From Calditrichota bacterium (GTDB lineage Bacteria; Electryoneota; RPQS01), in contig JACJVZ010000002.1 in NCBI GenBank assembly GCA_020637445.1, forward strand, positions 372,001 to 436,000: a stretch of DNA of 64,000 bases, given 5' to 3'. The position numbers were made by a program, and so were the translations under genes. The notes under the pieces were generated by a model. The model did no database searches, was not told the DNA's origin, and saw nothing but the letters and a program-made list of their open reading frames with translations. The first letter of the stretch is position 1. Each line of letters starts with the position of its first letter. Positions 24,460 through 31,830 of the stretch are shown here, one piece after another.

Positions 24460-24576
24460 ATGGCGAACTTGAAGTTTTTGCTGGTTTATTTCGCGCTCCT
24501 TGTTCCAATTGCGCCGTTTGCACAACTGCAGGTGGAGTGGGTTTGGGAGCGAGCTGAGCCGATGAATATTACGTGA
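24460..24576 (+). pseudogene. signal-peptide stub before HindIII-type genes
   Basis: A 38-codon reading frame: a textbook Sec signal peptide (MANLKFLLVYFALLVPIAPF, then AQ) followed by only ~16 residues (LQVEWVWERAEPMNIT) and a stop. The AQ-plus-aromatic junction resembles the other secreted proteins here. The stop TGA overlaps the restriction gene start in GTGA. The simplest reading is the 5' remnant of a secreted-protein gene truncated when the restriction-modification pair inserted. A short coupled leader peptide is the alternative. Confidence 0.5.
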
Positions 24577-25454
24577 ACATATCGGGCAAAGTGAACAGAA
24601 AAGCGCTGATTGATCTGATGTTTCACGTGTCGAGCAAAGACAATGCGTTCGACATTCTTGAACAGACGCTCCAGACCCTTGACCGCAATGCCATTGAAAC
24701 AACGCTGATTGAATGCGGGGTTCTGCCCGAAGTGTTCGAGCATGATTCTTCGGAAGAGAAGCTCTGGGCAAAATACACGGACATCTTGCTTGCTCGCGCC
24801 CTCGGATTCATTGGTATGGACTCGCAGGTCATGCGCACTCGAGGCGATTCAGCGGACGTTTTTGCCAAGACGAAGAACTACTCGCTGGTAGCCGATGCCA
24901 AGACGTTTCGGCTCAGCAGGACTGCAAAAAACCAGAAGGACTTTAAGGTCAATGCGCTGAATGATTGGCGCAGAAAAGATACCTACGCGTTGCTTGTCGG
25001 TCCACTCAGCCAATACCCAACGAACAGCAGCCAAATCTATGCTCAGGCAATCGCCCTGAATGTAACACTTTTCTCGTATGTCCACTTGAATCTAATCATG
25101 GAATCGGGAATAGACGCGCGCAATCTGACGCCGATTTGGGAGATTGGCAAAGCGTTGTCGAAGGCACTCCCCACGGGCGAAAAGAAGAGCGCTGAACGAT
25201 ATTGGGCGAAAGTTGACTCGACTGTTTGCGAAGTGCTTGGCAAAAGCGAAGCGGAACTTAGTGCAGTAAAAGCCGTTGAACGCAAAACAACTCAACGGCT
25301 GGGTAATGAAGGCATCAACTTTTGGAAAGCAGAAATCGAGAAGATACGTACTCTGTCCAAGAACGAAGCCATTGAACGGCTGATTGCTGCACAAAAGATA
25401 CCACAAAAAATTACGCAGATTGAAAAGGCCGTAACAAGAGCACTGGAACTGTGA
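24573..25454 (+). CDS. HindIII-type type II restriction endonuclease
   Basis: A 293-residue enzyme of the HindIII family (HindIII itself is 300 residues and cuts AAGCTT). The diagnostic run VADAKTFRLSRTAKNQKDFK lies at residues ~106-125. The catalytic D-x-K (Asp-Ala-Lys near 108-110) is in the same place as in HindIII. Other shared blocks are GVLPEVFEHDSSEEKLWAK and the LSQYPTNSSQIYAQ region. The start is GTG, overlapping the stop of a signal-peptide stub (GTGA). The 3' end overlaps the methyltransferase start (GTGA). Identical motifs make AAGCTT specificity likely but not proven. Presence near the origin between unrelated genes suggests acquisition. Confidence 0.93.
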   Translation: MNISGKVNRKALIDLMFHVSSKDNAFDILEQTLQTLDRNAIETTLIECGVLPEVFEHDSSEEKLWAKYTDILLARALGFIGMDSQVMRTRGDSADVFAKTKNYSLVADAKTFRLSRTAKNQKDFKVNALNDWRRKDTYALLVGPLSQYPTNSSQIYAQAIALNVTLFSYVHLNLIMESGIDARNLTPIWEIGKALSKALPTGEKKSAERYWAKVDSTVCEVLGKSEAELSAVKAVERKTTQRLGNEGINFWKAEIEKIRTLSKNEAIERLIAAQKIPQKITQIEKAVTRALEL

Positions 25455-26407
25455 ACGACCCATATTTGAACAACTTGGTTTGTGGAGATTGTCGTGTCGA
25501 AATTCCTAAGCTGGAAGACCACTCCATAGACCTCTTTCTGTCAGATATTCCATATGGTATCAGCTTGGATGACTGGGATGTGCTTCACAATAATACGAAC
25601 TCCGCTCTTCTCGGCCAGTCTCCGGCACAAATCGGCAAATCAGGTTTCAAGCGCAGAGGGAAACCGATTAACGGGTGGTCGCAGGCCGATCGCAATATGG
25701 GACAGGAATACGAGGCGTGGTGCAAGGAGTGGAGTCAATCGCTCTTTCCCAAGATGAAGAAGGGCGCGTCGCTATTCGTGTTTGGCGCAAGGCGCACGAT
25801 TCATCGCGTCATTAATGCGTTTGAGGACACCGGTTTTCTGCTAAAGGACATGCTTGCTTGGCGCAAGCCCGGAGCGCACCACAGAGCTCAGAGAATTAGT
25901 ATCGTATTCGAAAGGCGCGGGCTCCACGAGGAGGCGAAACGCTGGGAAGGGTGGCGCCTCGGGAATCTCGCGCCGGAATTCGAACCGATAGTATGGTTCA
26001 CGACTCCGTATCGAATTGGCGGAACTATCGCGGACAACGTGCTGGAGAACTCCGTTGGCGCATTGAATGCCGACAACTGTTTTATCAATGGCGGACGTCC
26101 GACCAATTTACTTGAGTTCGACTTTGGCAAGGACGAAACGAGAATTCACGAAGCGCAAAAACCCATCAAACTAATCGAGTTCCTGATTAGCTTGACAACG
26201 ATTGAGGGACAGGTTGTGCTCGATCCCTTCATGGGCAGCGGCACAACGGCCGCCGCCGCATTAAGTTTGGGACGCAAGTATATCGGGTTTGAGCTCAACG
26301 CAGAATTTCATGCGGACGCGTCAAAGCGGCTGCAAGCGCTTGCCGAGCGTGGCCACAATCCAAACGGCCACAGGCAGAATTCGAACTTGAACCTTTTCTC
26401 GTCATAA
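25451..26407 (+). CDS. DNA adenine methyltransferase, HindIII-type
   Basis: A 318-residue amino-methyltransferase of the beta class. Catalytic motif IV comes first (LSDIPYGI near residue 30, a variant of DPPY with Ser-Asp-Ile-Pro-Tyr), and SAM-binding motif I comes late (VVLDPFMGSGTTAAAA near residue 258). The end is RKYIGFELNAEFH, motif II. The target-recognition region contains GARRTIHRVINAFEDTGFLL. It would protect host sites against the adjacent endonuclease, presumably by N6-adenine methylation in AAGCTT. The start is GTG, overlapping the endonuclease stop by 4 bp. Endonuclease-first order implies that a promoter inside or upstream controls both. Confidence 0.93.
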   Translation: MNDPYLNNLVCGDCRVEIPKLEDHSIDLFLSDIPYGISLDDWDVLHNNTNSALLGQSPAQIGKSGFKRRGKPINGWSQADRNMGQEYEAWCKEWSQSLFPKMKKGASLFVFGARRTIHRVINAFEDTGFLLKDMLAWRKPGAHHRAQRISIVFERRGLHEEAKRWEGWRLGNLAPEFEPIVWFTTPYRIGGTIADNVLENSVGALNADNCFINGGRPTNLLEFDFGKDETRIHEAQKPIKLIEFLISLTTIEGQVVLDPFMGSGTTAAAALSLGRKYIGFELNAEFHADASKRLQALAERGHNPNGHRQNSNLNLFSS

Positions 26408-26439
26408 GAATAAAACGAAAGGACGCCCACAAAACAAAT

Positions 26440-26560
26440 TTACGCAGGCAGGGCCTGCTCCGGTTTTGCCGGTAAGTAATGGCGGACTGAGAGCCGTCAC
26501 TTAGTATTCGGAATGGCGCGGACAGAGAGCCGCACCGAAAATTTTCACGGTTTCTAAAAC
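26440..26560 (+). promoter_or_regulatory. structured leader with repeated GCGGAC-x-GAGAGCCG
   Basis: The 166-bp gap before the synthetase-like gene contains GCAGGCAGGGCCTGC (about 26451-26465). It also contains two 19-bp near-repeats starting GCGGACTGAGAGCCG (26482) and GCGGACAGAGAGCCG (26518). Each can form a short stem around a GAGA-containing loop, and the second is enclosed by TTCGG / CCGAA. A T-box specifier or its conserved antiterminator bulge was not recognised. A cis-acting RNA or tandem protein-binding sites are possible. Confidence 0.4.
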
Positions 26561-26573
26561 AAGGAGTACGATC

Positions 26574-27698
26574 ATGACCCTCGAACAGCAAATCAAGCTG
26601 TGGCACCTCTCCACGCAAACCAGTTTTTGTCATTGGTGGGCGCGTGGCTATCACTATGTTGAAGTTCCTTCCATGGTGCGCGCGTCGGGAGCCTGCGAAT
26701 TTGTGGATTCTCTGATGGAAGCGTCGCTCGATTCGAGTTTGAATTGGGCCGCGCAGCCGGTCTTTCTCAAGCAAACGGGACAGCTTCATCTCGAAGGCGC
26801 GCTGGGACTTTTCCCGAAGACCTTCACTGTGGGACGCAGCTTCCGCGGCGAGCGCCACAATCCGTCCGACGGCCGTCACTGCATGGAGTTTTCGCTGCAT
26901 GAAATCGAATTCACCGGCGAACAAAGCGAGCTTTACGGCGCGCTGCTGAACGAAATTCAGGGATTCGTGCAAGCGCTGGCTTCAAACGTAAGCGCGCACG
27001 CGGATGAACTCGGAATTTCGAAAGCACACGCGAAGAAGCTGCACAAGTGGGCGACCACGCCGTTCGCAAAGTTGACTTACGACGAAGCAATCGCGACGCT
27101 GCAAAAAGATGGCGAGTCCATTCAGTGGGGAATGGATTTCACGCACTGGCAGGAACTCAAGCTGGCTGAAATGTTCGGGCCGATCTTCCTGACGAAGTTC
27201 CCCGATCCGATGTGGGAGCATCCCGAGCTTGAGGGCCGCGAACTGCGTGTGATCAAGTTCTTTAACATGTATCCCGACGGCAAGGGCCGTATCGACAGCG
27301 CGGATTTAATTCTACCCGGCAGCGGCGAATCGGTCGGCGCGGCGGTGCGCTTGCACTTGCTTGACCTTTTGAAAGAACGGCTGACGAATTCGATCATGTT
27401 CGAGCATCTCGTGTCGCGCCGCTTCGAGTGGTTTGCGCGCGCGGGGAAGAACGTGAGTGAGGGCGAAGTGGAAGCGTCGGTGCTGTCGGATTTCGCGCCG
27501 TATATCGAGCAGGTTTCGACACATGCGTTGCCGCACGCGGGCTGCGGATTCGGCATGAACCGCATTCTGCAATGTCTTGCGGGCAAGGCCACGATCGAAG
27601 AGATCGACGCTTTCCCGGTGACGTTCGCGAACTTCCAACATGCGAACACGGTCGCGGAAATGGAAGCCGCACGTGAAGGGCATCTCGTCGAAGCGTAG
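26574..27698 (+). CDS. class II aminoacyl-tRNA-synthetase-like protein, probable asparagine synthetase
   Basis: A 374-residue class II synthetase catalytic core related to asparaginyl/aspartyl-tRNA synthetases but lacking the N-terminal OB-fold anticodon-binding domain. Motif 2-like sequence is TVGRSFRGERHNPSDGRHC followed by EFSLHEIEFTG. The motif 3-like Gly/Arg element is HAGCGFGMNRILQCLAG. Such free-standing AsnRS paralogs include the archaeal ATP-dependent asparagine synthetase (aspartate + ammonia). That is the most likely function, but an amino-acid-modifying role on another carrier is possible. AAGGAG precedes the ATG by 9 nt. A structured leader lies upstream and a 36-bp palindromic repeat directly downstream. 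Confidence 0.65.
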   Translation: MTLEQQIKLWHLSTQTSFCHWWARGYHYVEVPSMVRASGACEFVDSLMEASLDSSLNWAAQPVFLKQTGQLHLEGALGLFPKTFTVGRSFRGERHNPSDGRHCMEFSLHEIEFTGEQSELYGALLNEIQGFVQALASNVSAHADELGISKAHAKKLHKWATTPFAKLTYDEAIATLQKDGESIQWGMDFTHWQELKLAEMFGPIFLTKFPDPMWEHPELEGRELRVIKFFNMYPDGKGRIDSADLILPGSGESVGAAVRLHLLDLLKERLTNSIMFEHLVSRRFEWFARAGKNVSEGEVEASVLSDFAPYIEQVSTHALPHAGCGFGMNRILQCLAGKATIEEIDAFPVTFANFQHANTVAEMEAAREGHLVEA

Positions 27699-27700
27699 CC

Positions 27701-27736
27701 GTTTGCCATTGCGGGTCTTGAGACCCACAACGGCGA
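27701..27736. repeat. 36-bp palindromic repeat, family C, copy 2
   Basis: It differs from the copy at 2707-2742 by two bases (CCATTG for CCGTTG, TCTTGAG for TCTCGAG). Immediately after it, at about 27753-27790, is another GC-rich inverted element (GCGGGTGCC to GGGCGCCCGC, then GGCGAG). Confidence 0.65.
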
Positions 27737-27819
27737 TTCTTGATTGAAATTGCTGCGCGGGTGCCACGGATTGTGGGCGCCCGCGCGGCGAGTGTTTTTA
27801 ATAGGACAGGGGAGTCACA

Positions 27820-28488
27820 GTGTTTATCGGGCATTATGGCGTTGCGTTGGCGGCTAAAAAGGTTGAGCCTCGGCTCTCGCTTTGGTGGCTGTTTTTGGCG
27901 ACGCAGTTTGTCGATATTTTGTGGACGAGTTTTGTGTTGACGGGTGTCGAAAGAGTTTTGATCGAGCCCGGGCATACGGCCGCGAGTCCGCTTAATTTTA
28001 TTTCGTATCCGTATTCGCACAGTTTGTTGATGGCCGTGGTGTGGGGTGCGGTGGTGTACGGGCTTGCACGCGTGCTGCCGAATTTCAAATCGCTCGGTTC
28101 TAAAGCGGCGCTGGTGTTGGGGGCCGTAACTGTATCGCATTGGTTTGCCGATGTGCCGGTGCATATCGCGGACTTGCCGCTCGCGTTTGGCGCATCGCCG
28201 ATGGTGGGATTGGGACTTTGGAACAGCAAAATTGCAACCGTCGCTGCCGAAGGAATTTTGTTTCTGGGGGGATTGTGGATTTATTTGCGAGCGACGAAAC
28301 CCGACGGCAAGCGCGGGAAATTCGGAATGACCGTCTTTTGTTTGTTGTTGTTGGGCGTATTTACAATGACTACGTTTTCGGGCGATGCGCCGCCGAGTAC
28401 AACGGTACTCGCGGTGTCGGGGTTGGTGATGTATTTTGTGTTTGCGGGGATTGCAGGGTGGCTGGATAAGAGACGGGTTGCGGCGTGA
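27820..28488 (+). CDS. multi-pass membrane protein
   Basis: A 222-residue integral membrane protein with six or so hydrophobic segments. The start is GTG (VFIGHYGVALAAKK) with GGGGAG upstream. Conserved-looking polar residues (GHYG, FVDILW, PYSHSLL, HWFADVPVHI) resemble the metal-binding His/Asp pattern of membrane-bound hydrolase-like DUF457/YdjM proteins, but the match is by memory. Its stop overlaps the following nucleotidyltransferase start (TGATG). Confidence 0.65.
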   Translation: MFIGHYGVALAAKKVEPRLSLWWLFLATQFVDILWTSFVLTGVERVLIEPGHTAASPLNFISYPYSHSLLMAVVWGAVVYGLARVLPNFKSLGSKAALVLGAVTVSHWFADVPVHIADLPLAFGASPMVGLGLWNSKIATVAAEGILFLGGLWIYLRATKPDGKRGKFGMTVFCLLLLGVFTMTTFSGDAPPSTTVLAVSGLVMYFVFAGIAGWLDKRRVAA

Positions 28489-28811
28489 TGACGACTGCGA
28501 AACTGAAAAAAATATTAGATGAATTACGCGGGGCGCTTTCTGAGCATTATGGAGAGCGGCTGTCTAAGCTCGTGCTGTTCGGGTCGCAGGCGCGGGGGGA
28601 TGCCGAAGAAGACTCGGATATTGATGTGCTGGTGGTGCTGAATAGTCCCGTTCGACCACTGAAGGAAATTGCGGAGACGGGAGACTTTGTGGCGCGGATT
28701 TCGGCGGAGAACGGAGTGGTGATCAACACGCTGTTTGTTTCGCAGAAGGAATATGATGCGCGGCAGGAGCCTGTGATTATCAACGCGGCGCGGGAAGGGC
28801 GGGCGTTGTGA
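28488..28811 (+). CDS. MNT-type minimal nucleotidyltransferase
   Basis: A 107-residue nucleotidyltransferase-fold protein with the motif GSQARGDAEEDSDIDVLV (GS-x(10)-DxD near residues 31-45), whose Asp residues bind metal-ATP. Small MNT proteins pair with HEPN partners as antitoxins or adenylyltransferases. Here the next gene encodes a HEPN protein and overlaps by 4 bp (GTGA). The gene begins within the preceding stop codon (TGATG). The pair sits directly upstream of gyrB. Confidence 0.88.
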   Translation: MTTAKLKKILDELRGALSEHYGERLSKLVLFGSQARGDAEEDSDIDVLVVLNSPVRPLKEIAETGDFVARISAENGVVINTLFVSQKEYDARQEPVIINAAREGRAL

Positions 28812-29185
28812 ACGCGAAGCAGGAAGCGCTGCTGAGAAAAGCTGCGCGGAGTATTGTCAGCGCGGAAAAGCAGCTTGCTGACGGTGATGCGGATTTTGCG
28901 GCATCGCGGGCTTATTACGCAATGTTCTATGCCGCCGAAGCTTTGCTGCTTGCGCACGACCTTGTCTACAAAAAGCACTCTGCGGTAATTGCGGCGTTTG
29001 CGGAGCATTTCACACGCAAAGGAATTTTGCCGGAAGAGCTTCATCGGTTCTTTATTGACGCGCAGAACGCGCGATTGTCGGGCGACTACATGTCGGAAAT
29101 GGATGTGTCGATAAAAGAAGTGCAAGTACACATTGATCATGCGCGGGAGTTTGTTACTACGATAACAAAGCACCTGCATGTGTAA
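28808..29185 (+). CDS. HEPN-domain protein, partner of MNT
   Basis: A 125-residue all-helical HEPN protein. The signature SRAYYAMFYAAEALLL is followed by KKHSAVIAAFAEHFTRKG. It lacks the Rx4-6H ribonuclease motif of HepT-type toxins, so it belongs to the other HEPN subgroup found with minimal nucleotidyltransferases. A GTG start overlaps the MNT stop. gyrB begins 43 bp downstream. Toxin-antitoxin or phage-defence function is inferred from family pairing. Confidence 0.85.
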   Translation: MNAKQEALLRKAARSIVSAEKQLADGDADFAASRAYYAMFYAAEALLLAHDLVYKKHSAVIAAFAEHFTRKGILPEELHRFFIDAQNARLSGDYMSEMDVSIKEVQVHIDHAREFVTTITKHLHV

Positions 29186-29228
29186 CGAAAAATAGAACTT
29201 TGGTTCATTGAGATAAACTCAAATCAAT

Positions 29229-31163
29229 ATGTCTGAAACAACAGTTGACGGAAAAGTGAGTAAAGATTACGGCGCATCGTCTATTACGGTGCTTAAGGGG
29301 CTTGAGGCTGTTCGTAAACGGCCGGCAATGTATATCGGCGATATTGGAGTGCGCGGGTTGCACCACCTTGTTTATGAAGTGGTGGACAATTCCGTGGACG
29401 AAGCGATGGCCGGACATTGCACCGAAATCGAGATGACCGTCAACACCGACGGCTCTGTGACCGTGAAAGACAATGGACGCGGCATTCCCGTCGAAATGCA
29501 TCCCGTCGAAAAGAAATCGTCGCTCGAAGTTGTGATGACGATTCTGCACGCGGGCGGCAAATTCGACAAGGATTCGTACAAAGTCTCCGGCGGTCTGCAC
29601 GGCGTAGGCGTTTCAGTCGTGAACGCGCTCTCCGAATGGCTGAAAGTCGAAGTAGTGCGCGACGGCATCCGATATCAGCAGACTTACAAACGCGGAATCC
29701 CCGACGGTCCTGTGCAGGAAGTCGGCAAAGCGCGCGGACGCGGTACGACCACGACATTCTTGCCCGACGCGCAAATCTTCAAGCACACCGAATTCAATTT
29801 CGACACATTGATTGACCGCGTGCGCGAATTGGCCTACTTGAACCGCGGGTTGATCATCGTCGCCGAAGACAAACGCACCGGCGCGAAGGAAACATTCGAG
29901 TTCAAAGGCGGCATCGCGGAGTTCGTGAAATATCTCGACGAGAACCGCACACCGCTGCAATCGAAGCCGATCTATTTTTCCGCCGACCGCGAAGGTGTGC
30001 CGGTGGAAATCGCCCTGCAATACAACGACGGGTACACGGACAACATCGTCACGTACGTCAACAACATTCACACGATCGAAGGCGGCACGCACCTCGTCGG
30101 TTTCAAAACGGCGTTGACGCGCACGCTGAATAATTACGCGACGAAGAGCAAGCTCTTCAAGAACGACAAGATGTCGCTTTCCGGCGACGACGTGCGCGAA
30201 GGATTGACGGCGGTGATTTCGGTGCGTGTGCAAGAGCCGCAGTTTGAAGGTCAAACGAAAACCAAACTCGGCAACGGCGAAGTGAAGGGCATCGTCGAGC
30301 AAATCGTGGGTGAAAAGCTCGGCGAATATTTCGAAGAGCATCCGCACGACGCGAAGAAGATTGTCGAGAAATCCGTGCTCGCTGCTCGTGCGCGCGACGC
30401 CGCGAGAAAAGCGCGCGACTTGACGCGCAGAAAGAGCGCGCTCGAGTCGGGAAGTCTGCCCGGCAAACTCGCGGACTGCACGACGAAAAACGTAGATATT
30501 TCTGAGCTGTTTATTGTCGAGGGCGACTCGGCGGGCGGATCGGCGAAGCAGGGACGCAACCGCGAGTTTCAGGCGATTTTGCCGCTGCGCGGAAAGGTCA
30601 TCAACGTCGAAAAGGCACGACTCGACAAAATCTTGGGCAACGAAGAACTGCGCACGCTGATCACCGCTATCGGTGCGGGCATCGCGACGGAAGAAGATTT
30701 TGAAGTGACGAAATGCCGCTACGGAAAAATTATCATCATGACCGACGCGGACGTGGACGGACAGCACATTCGCACGCTGCTCTTGACATTCTTCTTCCGC
30801 TATCAACGTCCGTTGATCGAGCAGGGTAAGATGTTTATCGCGCAGCCGCCGCTCTACGGTGTGTCGAAGGGCAAGAAGAAACGCTACGCGATGGATGAAG
30901 TCGAGCGCGACAAAGTTATCCGCGAAGATTTCAACGGACCGCAAGGCGTGAGTGTGCAACGCTATAAGGGTCTCGGCGAAATGAATCCCGATCAATTGTG
31001 GGAAACCACGATGGATCCGGAAAACCGTACGCTTTTGAATGTCACCTTGGAAGACGCCGCCGCTGCCGACCACGTGTTTTCAATGCTCATGGGCGACGCC
31101 GTCGAACCGCGCCGCGAATTTATTGAGAAGAACGCGAAGTATGCCACTGAGATTGATGTGTAG
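29229..31163 (+). CDS. gyrB: DNA gyrase subunit B
   Basis: The ATPase subunit of gyrase, 644 residues, introducing negative supercoils with GyrA. The GHKL ATPase domain has YEVVDNSVDEAMAG, DNGRGIPVEMH and GGLHGVGVSVVNALSEW. The transducer domain is followed by the TOPRIM domain, with EGDSAGGSAKQGRNR near residue 430 and the metal-binding DADVDGQHIRTLLL near 505. The end has RYKGLGEMNPDQLW. It is the short GyrB form, without the Gram-negative insertion. The ATG has no obvious Shine-Dalgarno. It is bracketed by an MNT/HEPN pair upstream and an AbiEii-like/AbiC module starting 2 bp downstream. Confidence 0.98.
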   Translation: MSETTVDGKVSKDYGASSITVLKGLEAVRKRPAMYIGDIGVRGLHHLVYEVVDNSVDEAMAGHCTEIEMTVNTDGSVTVKDNGRGIPVEMHPVEKKSSLEVVMTILHAGGKFDKDSYKVSGGLHGVGVSVVNALSEWLKVEVVRDGIRYQQTYKRGIPDGPVQEVGKARGRGTTTTFLPDAQIFKHTEFNFDTLIDRVRELAYLNRGLIIVAEDKRTGAKETFEFKGGIAEFVKYLDENRTPLQSKPIYFSADREGVPVEIALQYNDGYTDNIVTYVNNIHTIEGGTHLVGFKTALTRTLNNYATKSKLFKNDKMSLSGDDVREGLTAVISVRVQEPQFEGQTKTKLGNGEVKGIVEQIVGEKLGEYFEEHPHDAKKIVEKSVLAARARDAARKARDLTRRKSALESGSLPGKLADCTTKNVDISELFIVEGDSAGGSAKQGRNREFQAILPLRGKVINVEKARLDKILGNEELRTLITAIGAGIATEEDFEVTKCRYGKIIIMTDADVDGQHIRTLLLTFFFRYQRPLIEQGKMFIAQPPLYGVSKGKKKRYAMDEVERDKVIREDFNGPQGVSVQRYKGLGEMNPDQLWETTMDPENRTLLNVTLEDAAAADHVFSMLMGDAVEPRREFIEKNAKYATEIDV

Positions 31164-31165
31164 GT

Positions 31166-31675
31166 ATGGACTTAGCGCGCATAGCCACGATTTTTGATCA
31201 GCTTCAAAGCGAAGGGATCATTGGTAACTGGGCGATTGCGGGAGGATCGGCCGCGCTTTTCTATGTGGAACCATTTGTCACTTTTGATGTCGACCTCTTT
31301 GTCGCTATCGAACAACGTGGACCGCTGGTCAACCTTGACCTTTTTCACAAGCGTCTGCGAGAGCTTGGACACGATGTGAAAGGAGAACATGTTGACATTG
31401 ATGGCATAGCAGTGCAAGTCATTGTGCCGCCGCCGGGAGTTGAAGCGGATGCGCTGTCACACGCCGTCAACAAGCAAAGCGCAGGCAAGGAAGTAAGAGT
31501 AGTTTCGGCTGAATATCTGATGGCGATATGTTTGAAGGTTGGCCGCGCAAAAGACAAATTGCGACTTGAGATGTTTCTGGAAGAAGAGTCCTATGACCGC
31601 GAGGTCTTCGAAAAGATTCTTGCTGAACAAGGCTTAATGGACAAATGGCGGACTTATCTTACCAACAGAGGTTAG
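31166..31675 (+). CDS. AbiEii-like nucleotidyltransferase
   Basis: A 169-residue nucleotidyltransferase-fold protein. WAIAGGSAALFYVEPFVTFD followed by VDLF gives the GG(S)-x(n)-DxD motif near residues 23-44. KDKLRLEMFLEE near 130 resembles the second conserved element of AbiEii/DUF1814-type toxins (tRNA nucleotidyltransferase toxins such as MenT and AbiEii). It starts 2 bp after gyrB, so it is presumably read from gyrB transcripts. The next gene starts 31 bp inside its 3' end in another frame. Toxin role is inferred. Confidence 0.72.
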   Translation: MDLARIATIFDQLQSEGIIGNWAIAGGSAALFYVEPFVTFDVDLFVAIEQRGPLVNLDLFHKRLRELGHDVKGEHVDIDGIAVQVIVPPPGVEADALSHAVNKQSAGKEVRVVSAEYLMAICLKVGRAKDKLRLEMFLEEESYDREVFEKILAEQGLMDKWRTYLTNRG

Positions 31676-31830
31676 AGCAAACGCTTGAACAAAAGCGTCG
31701 GCGTCGCCACGAGCTGGCCGCGCTTCCGATAGACCGCAAACTTGAAATCGTGCGCGAGCTTCAACTGCTTGTCTTGTCTGCTGGCCGCGCGCCAGTTTGG
31801 TGGGTTAGAGATTTTGCGCCAAAGCAATGA
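31645..31830 (+). CDS. small charged helical protein, putative partner/antitoxin
   Basis: A 61-residue protein, basic and helical (QRLEQTLEQKRRRRHELAAL) with a hydrophobic middle (LEIVRELQLLVLS). It overlaps the nucleotidyltransferase gene by 31 bp and the following AbiC-like gene by 4 bp (ATGA). Its position directly after a predicted nucleotidyltransferase toxin fits a cognate antitoxin or adaptor. No family is recognised. Confidence 0.55.
   Translation: MADLSYQQRLEQTLEQKRRRRHELAALPIDRKLEIVRELQLLVLSAGRAPVWWVRDFAPKQ

Noticed and set aside
26440..26573. T-box riboswitch upstream of the synthetase-like gene
   Set aside because: No T-box antiterminator consensus or specifier loop was found. 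Only unexplained repeated hairpins are reported.
29613..31073. A 486-codon open frame antisense to gyrB
   Set aside because: It mirrors the codon structure of gyrB, has no recognisable domain, and is a typical GC-rich shadow frame.
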